Shown one piece after another: positions 1-11,400 of a stretch of 64,000 bases of DNA. Every line of letters begins with the position of its first letter. Position 1 is the first letter of the stretch. The translations under genes were made by a program, and so were the position numbers. This DNA comes from Lepturacanthus savala (taxonomy: Eukaryota > Chordata > Actinopteri > Scombriformes > Trichiuridae): assembly GCA_030544235.1 (NCBI GenBank), contig CM060484.1, positions 13,685,031 to 13,749,030 on the forward strand. The letters are read 5' to 3'. Below the pieces are notes generated by a model that worked only from the letters and a program-made list of their open reading frames with translations, made no database searches and had not been told where the DNA came from.

Positions 1-39
1 GGTTAGAAATAATGCATTTTAAATCATTTTTTCCTTCAA

Positions 40-398
40 ACTTTCATCAAAGCAAGGTCAGTTTTCCAGCTTCTCTAAGCAGCTAAACTGTTTTCAGCTG
101 TGCTAACATGTTAGCATCAAGGGTTTTCTAATCATCCATTAACCTTCTGATGCAATGATCAAACACATTGTTCCATTAGAACACTGGAGTGATAGTTGCT
201 GGAAATGGGCCTCTATACACCTATGTAGATATTGCACCAAAAGCCAGACATTTGCATCTAGAATAGTCATTTACCACATTATCAATGTATAGAGTGTATT
301 TCTGATTAATTTAAAGTTATCTTCATTGAATAAAACAGGGCTTTTCTTTCAAAAATAAGGACATTTGTAAGTGACCCCAAACTTTTGAACCGTTCAAA
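40..398 (-). mobile_element. Tc1-like DNA transposon remnant (terminal inverted repeat and leader, no coding sequence)
   Basis: Read on the minus strand from about 398, this matches the familiar 5' end of an abundant fish Tc1-like element: a terminus beginning GTTCAAAAGTTTGGGGTCAC, then a leader with the well-known blocks on rapid reading (AAATGACTATTCTAGATGCA; GTGTTCTAATGGAACAATGT). The transposase gene is absent; similarity fades near position 40. The terminus abuts a second inverted copy of its own end (see findings). Confidence 0.75.
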
Positions 399-680
399 AG
401 TTTAAGTTCAAAAGTTATCGGCTCCATCGTATAAATTTCCCAAATCCTTTGAATCCACTGGTCATATGTGGGTGGGTCATTCTTCAGCCAGTTTATAGCG
501 ATGCATTTTGAAGCTGCGGTCAACATAATTTCTAGTAAATATATAACAGCTCTTCCCTCAAAAAGTTCACCTTGGGGTTCCAGGCCAACTGGTGCAGTTT
601 GTGGATCTTGAGGGAATGTCATTGTTTAAGGGCTTGTTAGACCTCCCCCCTACAAGCTAGGAAGAATACGACCACAACAA

Positions 681-752
681 TTGTGAACTTTATTTCTTTA
701 TTTCAGGTCCCCATTAGTCATTGTCTGAGCAGCGACCATTCTTCCTGGGGTC
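681..752 (-). repeat. LINE 3'-tail fragment
   Basis: Contains GGTCCCCATTAGTCATTGTC and CTTCCTGGGGTCC behind an oligo TTTATTTC tract. On the minus strand it reads as the widespread fish non-LTR 3' end (GGACCCCAGGAAG... then ATGGGGACC and an A-rich tail). A second copy lies at 16144-16200 in the same orientation. Confidence 0.5.
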
Positions 753-1599
753 CAACAATAGACAAGCCATTTTCATAAATGTGAAATGTGTAAAAACCAA
801 AGAAAAACCAAACAAATAATGATATTATATACATAAACTAGCACAATGTGACTCAGTTGCAATATATAAAGTAATATATAAGAATTTGTACACTATCTAA
901 AACAGATAGTGTAGAACTTCTCAGTCTTTTCTTGAAGCCGATTCTGCTAAACTGGGGCCTCATATGGCAGATGAGAGACTTTTTGGCTTAACAGACAATT
1001 ACTGTATGTAGTTTATTACTAAGAAGAGTGAGATAAGATCTTTCAAACTCTTGATTACACTACTGTATATGGTCTTATGGTGTTTAATCAGGAAACCTGT
1101 GCAACCTTTCTATATTCCCACAGTGTCATATCCATTTTACAACTCCTAAATAAAATGTACGGACTATGAACAGGATCTGATATCCTGACATTTGAAGCCC
1201 TGATAACCGTGAACTGGTGTATGTCTCAAAATAAGTGATCCCTTCAATCAGAGAGGTAAAAGGAAAAAAAAATATTTTTTTAGATTTCCATCAAAGTCTC
1301 TTTTTTAATACACCAGCATAGAAAGGAAATCGATATGCGGAGAGTACTGAAAGCTTCAAAAATGGCAAATTCTCCCCCAAATAATGATGTAATTAAGCCA
1401 TTGTTATTGTAAATGCAACTTCTTTGTATTCAAACTGCCTGAGATACCCCACCTCCTGCTTTCTCATCAAGGTAGCAGACCCTTTTGTGTTTTAAATTGC
1501 GATGTCTAGACCTCCCCTGGATACAAAACCCTGCAGGATACCTCAGGTGTGAAACTCCCTAGGAGGTTGGCGCCGATACTGGAATTAACAAAAGAATGG

Positions 1600-2040
1600 G
1601 AAAACACCAGTGTTTGGCACGTTACTTTAAAAAAAGGAAATAGTTACAGTTACTAGTTACTGCTCCGAAAAAGTAGCAACTCAACGGACAAGGTGTCGGA
1701 ATCAGCTGTTGAATATCTGCAGCATGTTTTCAACAACATAACGGCCGATCGATTTATTAAAAAAATCTGTCTTTTGCTGCTTGGAGATCACGTTAACATC
1801 ACCTGTCCTGCTATCATCGTTAGCGGTAGCAACGGGGCTTTTGGCCACAAGTTAAATAGAAGCATGTGCCTTCAAGCTTCATTTAATTACTCACAAACTC
1901 TTTGCTCTGGGACGACTTAATGTACATTCCACGTGTAAATTTGTACCTTTTGCCTCGATGAGGTTAAAGCAGCGCCTATGTCTCCACCTCACAAACACCG
2001 CCCTTCCTCTCGACTGTGGACTCGCCATCTCTAATTATGT
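1600..2040. repeat. Unclassified dispersed repeat, possibly hAT-derived
   Basis: Starts with repeated TAGTTAC/AGTTACT words (1635-1665), characteristic of fish interspersed repeats, followed by about 350 bases that are richer in CG than the flanks. No intact ORF beyond 75 codons and no clear terminal repeats. Assignment rests on familiarity of the opening motif only. Confidence 0.3.
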
Positions 2041-3147
2041 GTGTGTGCTGCTATGTGCTGTGTTTGTGTGGCACCCACCCATCTGATGTCTTACATTGTT
2101 TTATATGAGCATGCGTAATAAAACGATATTAGATGAGGAATCTTTATAATATTTAAATTGCATTTTTTTTTCAATACTAGAGGTTAAGATTGACAGTAGC
2201 AAATCATCAGCCTCTACATCCATTTGTATTACTGGATATATAATATTCTAATATAATCTATAGTCTATAATATAGAGAGCTGTAAGGATCCTGAGTCCTA
2301 AACATGGAAATAGTATAGCATATATAGTAAGTATTAAGCACATCCTGTTTCTCCTTCACTCTGGGATTTTGAAGCTTTTACATATCTAAAAAAGGTGAAT
2401 GCTAACAACCAGCTAAATGAGGCTAATGTCATCACACCAAAGTGCAAAATCTGATATTAATTTGGAACCTTAGAAACATTGAACCATGGTGTAATTTGTT
2501 CATATGTCCTTACATTAGCTCTTCACTTCTGCCGATTTAAAAAAAAACATTCACATGTGGTGTTCCGCTGTGAAGAAAAAAGCATCACAAACTTTTGTTC
2601 ACCGGAGAACTTATTTTCTGTAATAATCTAAAATCCAGTGGAAAACTCCCATAGGCTTTTTGACGAGGGAACCAGGGCGACGTTAACTTCCCTGCAGCGC
2701 TCTATTACAAGCTTCACATTCATCAACTGCCAGACAAGGGTTCTTCTTTGCTCCTTCAGTCTCTCGGCTTCCCCTCCTCCCTGTGTGCAACCTGGATGGC
2801 ACACTGGGTAAAACACCCCTGAAAAGAATAAATAAAACAACAAAAAAGAAGTTAGAACTAGAAAAGCACTCCGAGAGCAGACCTCCGCCAAGCATATTGT
2901 GACTCCCACGCAACATTGTTGTCCTGCACGCACTATCATGGAAGGAAAACTATCAATTTTCATCACTGTTGTCTGTAAAATGTTGTTATAGATTACTAGA
3001 AAACATCTGCAATTTTGTGACTGCATAGTGATAATGCTCATATGTAAATAAATATAAAAAAAAATATGTATGGAAGTTAATACCTAAGCATTAAATGTCT
3101 TTTAGACCACATTTGCAAGAAAAAAAGTATTGTAGGTGCAACATACA

Positions 3148-3402
3148 TATCACCACCAGGTGACCTCAAACAATGGCGCCTGTTTGAAGGACCATTTACC
3201 GTAATATACCAAACGACAAAAAATTCAAAGCAATCCAGAAACCAGGATTTCCCTCAGATCATTACCAAAATTGAATCGCTTGTCCGTGGCGCCATTACCA
3301 ACATTCGCTGAAAATTTGACTAAAATCTAACCAAAACTTTTTGAGATATTTTGCTAACAATCAGACAGACTACTGAAAACATAACCCCCTTGGCCGAGGT
3401 AA
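3148..3402. repeat. Dispersed repeat family A, copy 1 (SINE or LINE-tail-like)
   Basis: Aligns by eye with 7888-8141 over about 250 bases. Shared blocks include ATCACCA[CG]CAGGTG, AAATTCAAAGC[AG]ATC, AAACCAGGATTTC and GAAAACA. It ends in ATAACCCCCTTGGCCGAGGT, a 3' end common in fish non-autonomous retroelements. Class is uncertain. Confidence 0.65.
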
Positions 3403-4586
3403 AAAGAAAAAAATATCAAGTATATTATTTCATTAAAAATAGAAGTGCTATAAACTACCTCAGAAAAAAATACAGAGCATAATTGGATGATGGTATTTGT
3501 ATCCAGTAACAGATAAATCTGGGTTATATAGATGTTAGTTGTTAGTTGTGTCGACGTTAAGTCGCGTCTACTCCTCCCTGCCTTATTTTTCCATTCAAAC
3601 TTCTTCCTTAAGCGCCCCTGAATGGGAATATTTACATATGGAAGAGATTTATCCAAATGACGGATAACACCGCCGCACAAGCTTATGAAGCCATTATTAT
3701 AATTAAACCGCATTCTGCATCTTGACAGACAAGGAGATAAAAATATCAGAGAAGTGGTTGCTGAATGATACAGTGGAGGAAGATGACTCAGTGCATACAT
3801 ATCACGCTCCACTATATTCTAACCACATCCAGGAGAGAAAAAGGTTTTGTCTCTCTCGTCTCTCTATAATGGGGATAATTCATGAGTTCATGAATGAGCA
3901 GGCAGATGGTATTTTAGGAGTTTAGAGTACATTAAACTTAAAGGAGCACCTGGTTTTCATTTCTCAATCTTTACAGACACTTGTTTTTTTTCCCCAACTG
4001 TTAGCTTAGGAACTTGTGGGTGCAGATAATAATGATTGTATGATTGATTAATTGTACAACAATGGATAATATGTTACAAATCCAATAATTGTTTTAGTGG
4101 CACATAAGAGATATATTGCAGCTAGAAGAGGACACTGCCAATAATCAGTGTTTTTTCTGCTTTATATTTGGGAGGTAAAGGTTAAAAAAAAAGATTGATC
4201 CTCAAGCATGTCTCAAAGCCTTAAACTGACTTCAAGTTCTTGTTTTAAAAGCTTTTAAATCATTTATTATCTACTATATATAACAATCACTTATGGCACC
4301 CTGTTGAGTTGAGCCTTAATTGCTCACCAGGCAGCAGATTCATCTTATTTTCTTGCTACTGGAATAAATAACACACACACACACAAAAAAAAAGCAGCTA
4401 GCCCAGATGTTGTAGTGCAGGCTACTATAAATTATATAATTTTTTTCAAAAATGGTTGACTTATGTTTGACATGTGTTTGGGGAGGATATTATGAACATA
4501 GATCAGAGAAACATAGCTACTGTCTGTATATATCATGAAACATCCCACCATAACAACTTTAAAGTCTAAACACTATTGTTAAATCT

Positions 4587-4926
4587 TAATGTTGCACCGA
4601 TCGATCGGCTGCCGATCATGATCGGCCGATAAAAATAGCCTGATCGATCGGAAAAAACATGCCGATAAAAAAGCTGATCACGTGACGTAAATTATTAGTG
4701 ACCACTTTCAAACTGACAAACACGCTACAAAACAATAGGTGCATCCAGGGACGGACTGGACTGCATTGTATTTATTGCCAGCACATGTCCTGACAGCGCT
4801 GGCTTCTTATTGGCCCAGATGGCAGTTTCTGTACTTTTAAAAATATAGTTAAATAATTGATAGTTTTATTTCTATAAATATAAAGTTTTTTGGTGATCGG
4901 TGATCGGGCCAAAAAATGCATCACTA
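4587..4926. mobile_element. hAT-type MITE with 8-bp target site duplication
   Basis: A 340-bp non-coding element flanked by identical 8-bp direct repeats TTAAATCT (4579-4586 and 4927-4934). Ends are imperfect inverted repeats: TAATGTTGCA at the left and, reading inward from the right, TAGTGATGCA. Subterminal GATCGG motifs repeat at both ends. An 8-bp duplication and a TA.TG.TGCA terminus are hallmarks of hAT elements. It lies just upstream of the acidic znf462 exon. Confidence 0.88.
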
Positions 4927-5030
4927 TTAAATCTGCATAAAAAGGCTCCAGAATTGTTTTTTGCTTTGGTAAATAACAACATCAACATTCTGTCTGTCTT
5001 TTCTTTTTTTTTTTTTTTTTTTTTTATTAG

Positions 5031-8000
5031 GTTGTCCGGAACTTTGAGCTGATGGGTCGGGTCAATCTGGACCAGCTGGATATGATGAAGGGACAAGGGA
5101 GCAGCACAGATGACGAAGAGGAGAGAGAAATTCTGGAGATGGTGGTAGATAGAAAAGCTGCTGCAGAGGAGGAGGAAGAGGAAGAGGAGGAGGATGAGGA
5201 CGAGGACGACGGAATGGAAATCATGGAGAACATCATGGAGGAACGAAGAGCGATGGGTGACGAGGAGACAGAGAACAGCATCAAAGACGAGGAAGACGAG
5301 GATGATGAAGAAGAAGAGGAAGTCAAGGTAGAAGAAGAGAAGCCCGCCCTACAAGGTAAATATAGGTGGAATCATACTAATATTTGGGGATTGAGAGATT
5401 ACTGGGCTACATAAACAGATAATAACACATTATTTTAACAAATTAAATATTCCTTGTGAAATAAATATGAAACACAATCAGGGCATATTTGTTCCCAAAA
5501 ACATCAGAGACACCAGGGCTGTTGTTTGGCTGTCGTACAATATTTGCTGAAAAGCCGTTTTCTTTCATTTTCTCAGTTATTTTGTATCAAAATTATGTTC
5601 TGTGTGGAAATACCTCATGTAAAATATGAATGTGCCCATAAGTAAGAAAACAAACATCCAGGATATTGTTTATCTTGGGAGTCCCATAACATACAGACAT
5701 ATGCTTTGTAATGTAATTTTAGCTTATTCTTCTTGAATACAGTTTATCTCCCAAAATAGCCATAACCTTTTTGTCACATTGTACTTCTGGATTGATTCCC
5801 CTTTTCATTCTTCGAGTTTATAATTCACTTAATGTACTTTGCTTGGTCACTGAAGCAAAAAGTAGATTTAATACGACTATTGATCAACGTGAAATTAGTA
5901 TTCTGAGCCTGAACGATCATTAAAACTCTGTTTCCCAGGGGTCCTTGCTTCTCCTACCAGCAGCAGCAGTAGTAGCTCTGGGCCGAGCGGTGCAGAGAAG
6001 CGTCTTCCCTGTGAGTTCTGTGGCCGCTGCTTCACCAACAGCTTTGAGTGGGAACGCCATGTCCTTCGACACGGCATGTTAGTATTTTTGTTCATTTTTC
6101 TGCTTTTTTGATTTAACGTGAGACCGTTTCTCCCCTTATTTAGTATAACTCCCCAAGCCATTCTGCTATGTACACCATAATTTAAAAAATACAATAAAAT
6201 ATTCTTTGCAATTATGAAAAATAAATACAAATCCTAAAGAATGGAATAAAATATCAGAACAAATGCCATACTGTTTCCATTCCTGCCCTGTGGCCAACAA
6301 CTTCTGTTCATCAGATATCAGAACAGGAGTGTATTTAATGAGAAGATCAAAAATGTAGCATGGTGCAAGGCCAGTCAATGCATTTAAGACAAGCAGTAGG
6401 ATTTTAAAAATCAATTCTGTTTATCACAGGTAACAAACAAGGAATATGGAAATAGGTGAAGTGTCCTGACTTTTTGTTTTTTTTCATAGGCACCCTAGCA
6501 ACCGTATTTGCACAAGCAGGAGGCAGTTAATCAATTACAGAAATACAGCAAATACTGAGTCATAGTGATCTTGAATGTGTCTAGAAGTGTGCAGAAAAAC
6601 TTGTGCATTATTGAATGATTGAAAAATGTGTGGAGACAATTGAAATCAGAATCAAAAAACCATCATCACTTCTGTTTTGTCAGCATTCAACATCAAAAAG
6701 TTACTACACATGCAGGACCGGCAATTGAGAACAATAAAGGACCAAGAATAGACCCTTGCAGAACTCCACAGGTTGTATTTGCATTGATAGGTCGAGACAT
6801 TCTCAGTCGTGTACAGCATTCCCAATTTGCAACTTCTCAGTGATCAGTTAACATACTGTGATATCCAAGGCAGCTCAGAGGTCTAGCAATCAGCATCAGA
6901 CAATTCAGACAAAATTAAAAACTTTTAGAACCATTACTACACTGATGCATTTAAAGAAGGAAAAAAGAACTCCCGCACACTGTCAATCAATAGCAATCAC
7001 TTTGCTAGTAATCAACAGTGTGCAGGAGTTTCTTTTTCCTTCTTCCAGTGCATCTTTTTGCCTCTCCTACGCACCTGTCTTCTTTCTAGCTTTGCACAAC
7101 CTCCTCCTTTGAGTTACATTGGTGCATTTGAAAACCTGACTAAGACCTTTCAAAGAGAGACCATTTGTGCTTGGATCTTAAGCATGGAATAGATCACCTT
7201 AGCAAGAAAGAGCATTTATGATGTAGGTTTAAAGCAGGGGTAAGCGACCCTGGTCCTAGAAAGCCACCGTGAGTACAGGCTTTTGTTCCAACTAAGTAGT
7301 TACGCACCTGATTCTACTAATGAAGGGCTTTATCAAGGGCTAAAATGGTTGATTATTAGACTTGATATTAGGCTTATTAGAATAAAAACCTGCACTTACT
7401 GTGCCACTCTAGGAACAGAGTTGCCTTCCTCTGATCTAAAGTTATTCAAATTTGTTTTCATTTTTCCAGAATTTTCAATATTGCGTTTTAAAAGAGGAGG
7501 AAGTACTTTGTAGTTAAAGTATCAGATGCTCAAATAGGAGAAACAGTTTTTAAAAGATGTTTGGGGTCAAACATCTAAGAGAGGAGAAGAAGATTTGATG
7601 GCAATAATTGTCCTCAAAAGGTCAGACTGAGATGTAAGGCTAAAGCAATTTAAAACCTCAGACACCTCACTAGATGGTAAGATAAAGTGAAAAGATTAGA
7701 GCTCTAATGCTATGTATGTATAATAGCAGCAGAGCCCACTTTACCTTTCTTTCTGGTCTTTGTGTAGAAAAATGATACACAATAGACAATGATTTTATTT
7801 TTAAATCGACTCTCTCTGTGCACATTTCTAACTAGAAAAAAAATCTGAGAGCCCACCAAGCTTACAGCCAAGCTATGCATGTGCAAGATATCACCAGCAG
7901 GTGGCCCCCAAACAGCGTTTAAAGGTCAAATTACCGTACCGCAATCTTACCAAACGCCAGAAAATTCAAAGCGATCTACAAACCAGGATTTCTTCTGGAT

Positions 8001-8447
8001 CACTACCAAAATTCAGTCATTTGTTCATGGTACCATTACCAACATGCGTTGAAATTTTGACAAAAATCTGGCCCCAACTTTTCGAGTTATCTTGCTAAAC
8101 ACACAGACAAACAGATGAAAGGCAGCGAAAACACATCACCTGTTATATCAGACTCGCGTTTGCTCATATCTCGTCACATTTTAAAATTTTAAAAGCGCTG
8201 TTTTTTGCTCTCTGCTTTATACTTCAGGACGGTCAACACCAGTCACATGGACACCAGCACCTCCTCAGCAATGGAGGCTTCAGCTCCATCTTCAACCGAC
8301 TCCTCTGTCCTGCTGGACGCAGGGATGGACCTGCCCGGCATCACCAAGGAGGACGCGAAACCTGCGGATCCGTCACAGAGAAGTCAAAGCCAGTATATGG
8401 AAGACAAAGAAATGCTTGACACCAAAAAGGATCAACAGTTTGGTTGA
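5031..8447 (+). CDS. znf462: Zinc finger protein 462, C-terminal exons (partial; upstream exons lie outside the window)
   Basis: Three coding exons with matching phases: 5031-5355, 5939-6077 and 8228-8447. The first follows a long T-tract acceptor and encodes VVRNFELMGRVNLDQLDMMK, then a Glu/Asp-rich stretch of about 70 residues. The second encodes a Ser-rich linker and one C2H2 finger (CEFCGRCF...WERHVLRH, spacing C-x2-C-x12-H-x3-H). The third encodes an acidic, Ser/Thr-rich tail ending at a TGA (8445-8447). Splice phases are 1 and 2 and join without a stop; the junction codons are Gly and Met. Assignment to ZNF462, a large nuclear multi-zinc-finger protein linked to chromatin and development, rests mainly on gene order and orientation (ZNF462-RAD23B-KLF4 in human 9q31) plus the finger-near-C-terminus layout. 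The final codons look frameshifted: deleting one A from the A5 run at 8424-8428 would extend the tail to a TAG at 8479. Another large zinc-finger gene at this locus is possible but less likely. Confidence 0.72.
6160..6440 (-). pseudogene. Decayed LINE reverse-transcriptase C-terminus
   Basis: Minus-strand translation gives LNALTGLAPCYIFDLL, matching the conserved 'K.LNGLAP.YLSDLL' block seen downstream of the reverse transcriptase in L2/Rex-type fish LINEs. Flanking frames are short and broken. It lies in the znf462 intron between 6078 and 8227. Confidence 0.5.
6640..6840 (+). repeat. Probable non-LTR retrotransposon fragment
   Basis: Includes CCAAGAATAGACCCTTGCAG followed by AACTCCACAGG, a phrase recurrent in fish LINE/SINE-associated repeats. 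No intact ORF. Low-certainty assignment by familiarity. Confidence 0.3.
6944..7054. repeat. Fold-back (hairpin) repeat, arms of about 40 bp
   Basis: Left arm begins GATGCATTTAAAGAAGGAAA and runs to GCACACTGT; the right arm, read in reverse complement, begins GATGCACTGGAAGAAGGAAA and also ends GCACACTGT. The loop is about 30 bases. It is intronic in znf462. Confidence 0.75.
7235..7433. mobile_element. hAT-type MITE
   Basis: Left end CAGGGGTAAGCGACCCTGGT; reverse complement of the right end CAGAGGAAGGCAACTCTGTT. The ends continue to match (TCCTAGA..GCCAC / TCCTAGAGTGGCAC). Flanking 8-mers GTTTAAAG and ATCTAAAG agree at 6 of 8 positions, consistent with an aged hAT target duplication. No coding capacity. 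Confidence 0.75.
7888..8141. repeat. Dispersed repeat family A, copy 2
   Basis: Partner of 3148-3402 in the same orientation, diverged by scattered substitutions and small indels. It ends about 90 bases before the last znf462 coding exon, so it sits close to the branch-point region of that intron. Confidence 0.65.
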
Positions 8448-11400
8448 ACAGATCGTGCTGGAAAATGATACAACTGGGTAGGATCAGCACTGAGTTGGAT
8501 GTATAAAATAGGACGTTAAAGGAAACAAAAAATATTGAAACTGAAAAAAAAAGTGACTTCTTATGAGTTGGCGCATTATTAGATTTTAGGTGTTACGTAT
8601 ATAAGTATTAGGTTGTGCTGCATAAAACGGCTCTTTAAATGGGCGGTCCCCTAGGACAGATCTTAATATATTGGTAACCAATAGTGAACAGAACTCTTTA
8701 TTGCTGACATTCTGGTCAAATCTACAGTGAAAGATCCCACCTAGATAAAAACTAAGCTATTTATAAGGAATGTTGTCCAAATGTTGAACTAAATTGCGCA
8801 TTTTTTGTTATTTGAAGCACCTTTTACACTCCCCCTTATACTACTATATACTACTCCAAAATGTGGGTACTGTAAACCTAAAAGAAACAAGTACAACACG
8901 GAATCATTTACAACCACGGCCCACTGTAGAGCTACTTTTTCTTGTTGAGATTTGAGACTTTTTCCATCTTAGCCTTGTGTTAAATGTGTAGAAGTATTCC
9001 TTAAGGAAGAGTCGCACCTTAACTATTTTTTAGTCAAATCGCGTTTTCTTCATTCGTAGAAATACTGACAATTTACCCCAATGTTTGTAGCAAATTGCTA
9101 TATTTTAGGTCCCTTAATATTATACTACGTATAAGCCTTCAGCCTGTGGCACCCTATCGTTTTGACTGTACTATTTTATTGTTCAGAGATTTCACCGATG
9201 ACATGGAAATAACAGGATTAATTGAAATTGAAATCGACCTTCCCCATGTAGTAGATTATATTGTTTGTAGTCCGGGATACCAATATCACAGTTAAGCTAG
9301 CTGTGTACTCAGTGGGTTTATATAACAACAGAGGTATGTTTAATGTGTCATGACTGCAACCTTATGATAAAGGTATCCGTTAAGCTGACAATATCAAGGG
9401 TTAGCCTGGAACAGGACTACAGGTTTAATCAATAATAGTATCATGACCAAAAAGAGAGATTACACTTGTCTTTTCAGTGGAAAAAACTGCAAGGGGATGT
9501 GCTTGAATTCAGCTTTCTGTGTGTACCACACATAGATCCACACATAACATGAACATTTGGTTTCATAACTAAAAAATTAACCAAAATTCAAGTACTGTCG
9601 GATACCGATGGGTGCACAGAAGTGTGCACCCACTCCGAATCAGACAGGAATCAGAAAGGACAAGGAAGCTTCTAACCTGGTGCGTTATTAAAAATGTGAA
9701 TCTTTACATTAGGTGTTGACCACAAAAGTGGTCAGTTTGTCAATTACCATTAAATAAAGAGAAATAATTTGGTCATCAGGATTTTATGAATCGATATCAG
9801 ATCATTCATTTAAAATCACTTTGAATCAGAAAATGCATTTTTTTTTTTTAAACACAGTCCTAAGTGATGATCACCGTGGCTAATTGTTGAAGCCGGTGCC
9901 TAAGTGCCTTAAAATTAAGTTCATGGCTACTCCAGCTGGTTTGAAGTTACTAAGAAAACACCCGACTTCTCTCTTAAAATAGAAAGTCACGGTGGACTAA
10001 ATTACAATAAAACATGTTCCTCACTTCTCTCTACTGTTGAAATGTCGATAATTCCGTTTTGTGTGACCCAGATTGCGAGATTCACGCATACGAATGCAGT
10101 GAATAGACTTACATTCGGTGGTGTTTATAGAATTGGAGAAAAAGAAATGACAATTTAATAATTTAACATCAACATGTCAGTCGTCTACAGGTTTCACTGA
10201 ATGCTGTGAGCGCCGCAGAATGCCGTTCCATGCTAAAGGGCATATGTTTGGAGCTATACAGTATTTTTGCTTGATTGACAGGTGTCTCGGCCTTTCACAC
10301 TCAGCCCTGGTGATTACCATAACTCCATCCAGGTTACACCTGCATCGTCCACGAATTTGGATGACAGGCTGGTGTCAAGCATTTAACTCACAACTAGACT
10401 TTAAAACATCCCCTCAGAATAACAACAGGCTTCAGCCCGGTTTTAACATGCTTGGATACGCTGAAAAGACAAGTGTAACCAGGGCAGAAAACCTTGAAAC
10501 CATTTGTTTCCCACACATATAAAGTATATTGGCCACTGGGACTGTAATGTGAAGATTGACGTTTTGAAGGTGTCAAAACTTAAACCCCTTTAAATTCTCA
10601 TCCTGTATCGACGCAACTGTCATAGCTGCATTTGTGTTCTTATTTTTTAGACAAAGTTGTAATGTTATTGTTGATGTTGACAAAAGGCAGAGATTGTATT
10701 TGATGGAAGTTGCTGCTTGAATGCCCTAAAGCCTTATAAGAAGTGGATAGCAATTAATTCAAATTTATGTCCAAATTCCAATACGACCAATATGCAACGT
10801 TAAACAGTTTGGAGTGAAATGGCTGATAACTACGATATCCAATTTGTAGAGAAACACAATGAATTGCTATTGTGTTCTTGGTACCAAAATATTTACTACG
10901 CCTGCTGTGTTTGCTGCTGCTGTGATTGTCTTTTCCTGAGCGTTGAACCATTGATGGAAATGGTAAATCTGGTGTTGGACAATAGAATATTTTTTTTTTT
11001 TTTTTTTTTTTTTGGAATTAGTCCATAGAATTTGAATTCTATGGATGGATTCCAGGTAAACTACATGTTTGCAGCCATGTATAGAAAACAAAACTATTCG
11101 TTAAGTGTTTGAACTGTGGTGTTTCAGAAAGGATACTTTAACCCTTTTTATTTTCCTTTAGGTGTTCTCAATAAAAAAGACAAAAAAAAAGAAAAAAAAG
11201 AAAAAAGAAGATGGTAGATAACCCTTAAGGGCCTTTTGAGTCCCCTATCCAACATTATTATGCTGTTGTACAATGTCTGGTTACAATGAAAAAAAAATAT
11301 CTCCTTTTTGTACTGTAATGGATATGAGCCGATAGGAAGGGCAGTGTTTAATAAAAGCCAATGACGCAGTTCCCGAAGAATTAATGGCCATGGCTTTTAT

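Noticed and set aside
5027..5326. Minus-strand polyserine frame
   Set aside because: Exact antisense shadow of the Glu/Asp-rich znf462 exon.
8205..8227. Extension of the last znf462 exon upstream of 8228
   Set aside because: The polypyrimidine tract and AG at 8226-8227 are a clear acceptor, and the phase fits only with exon start 8228.
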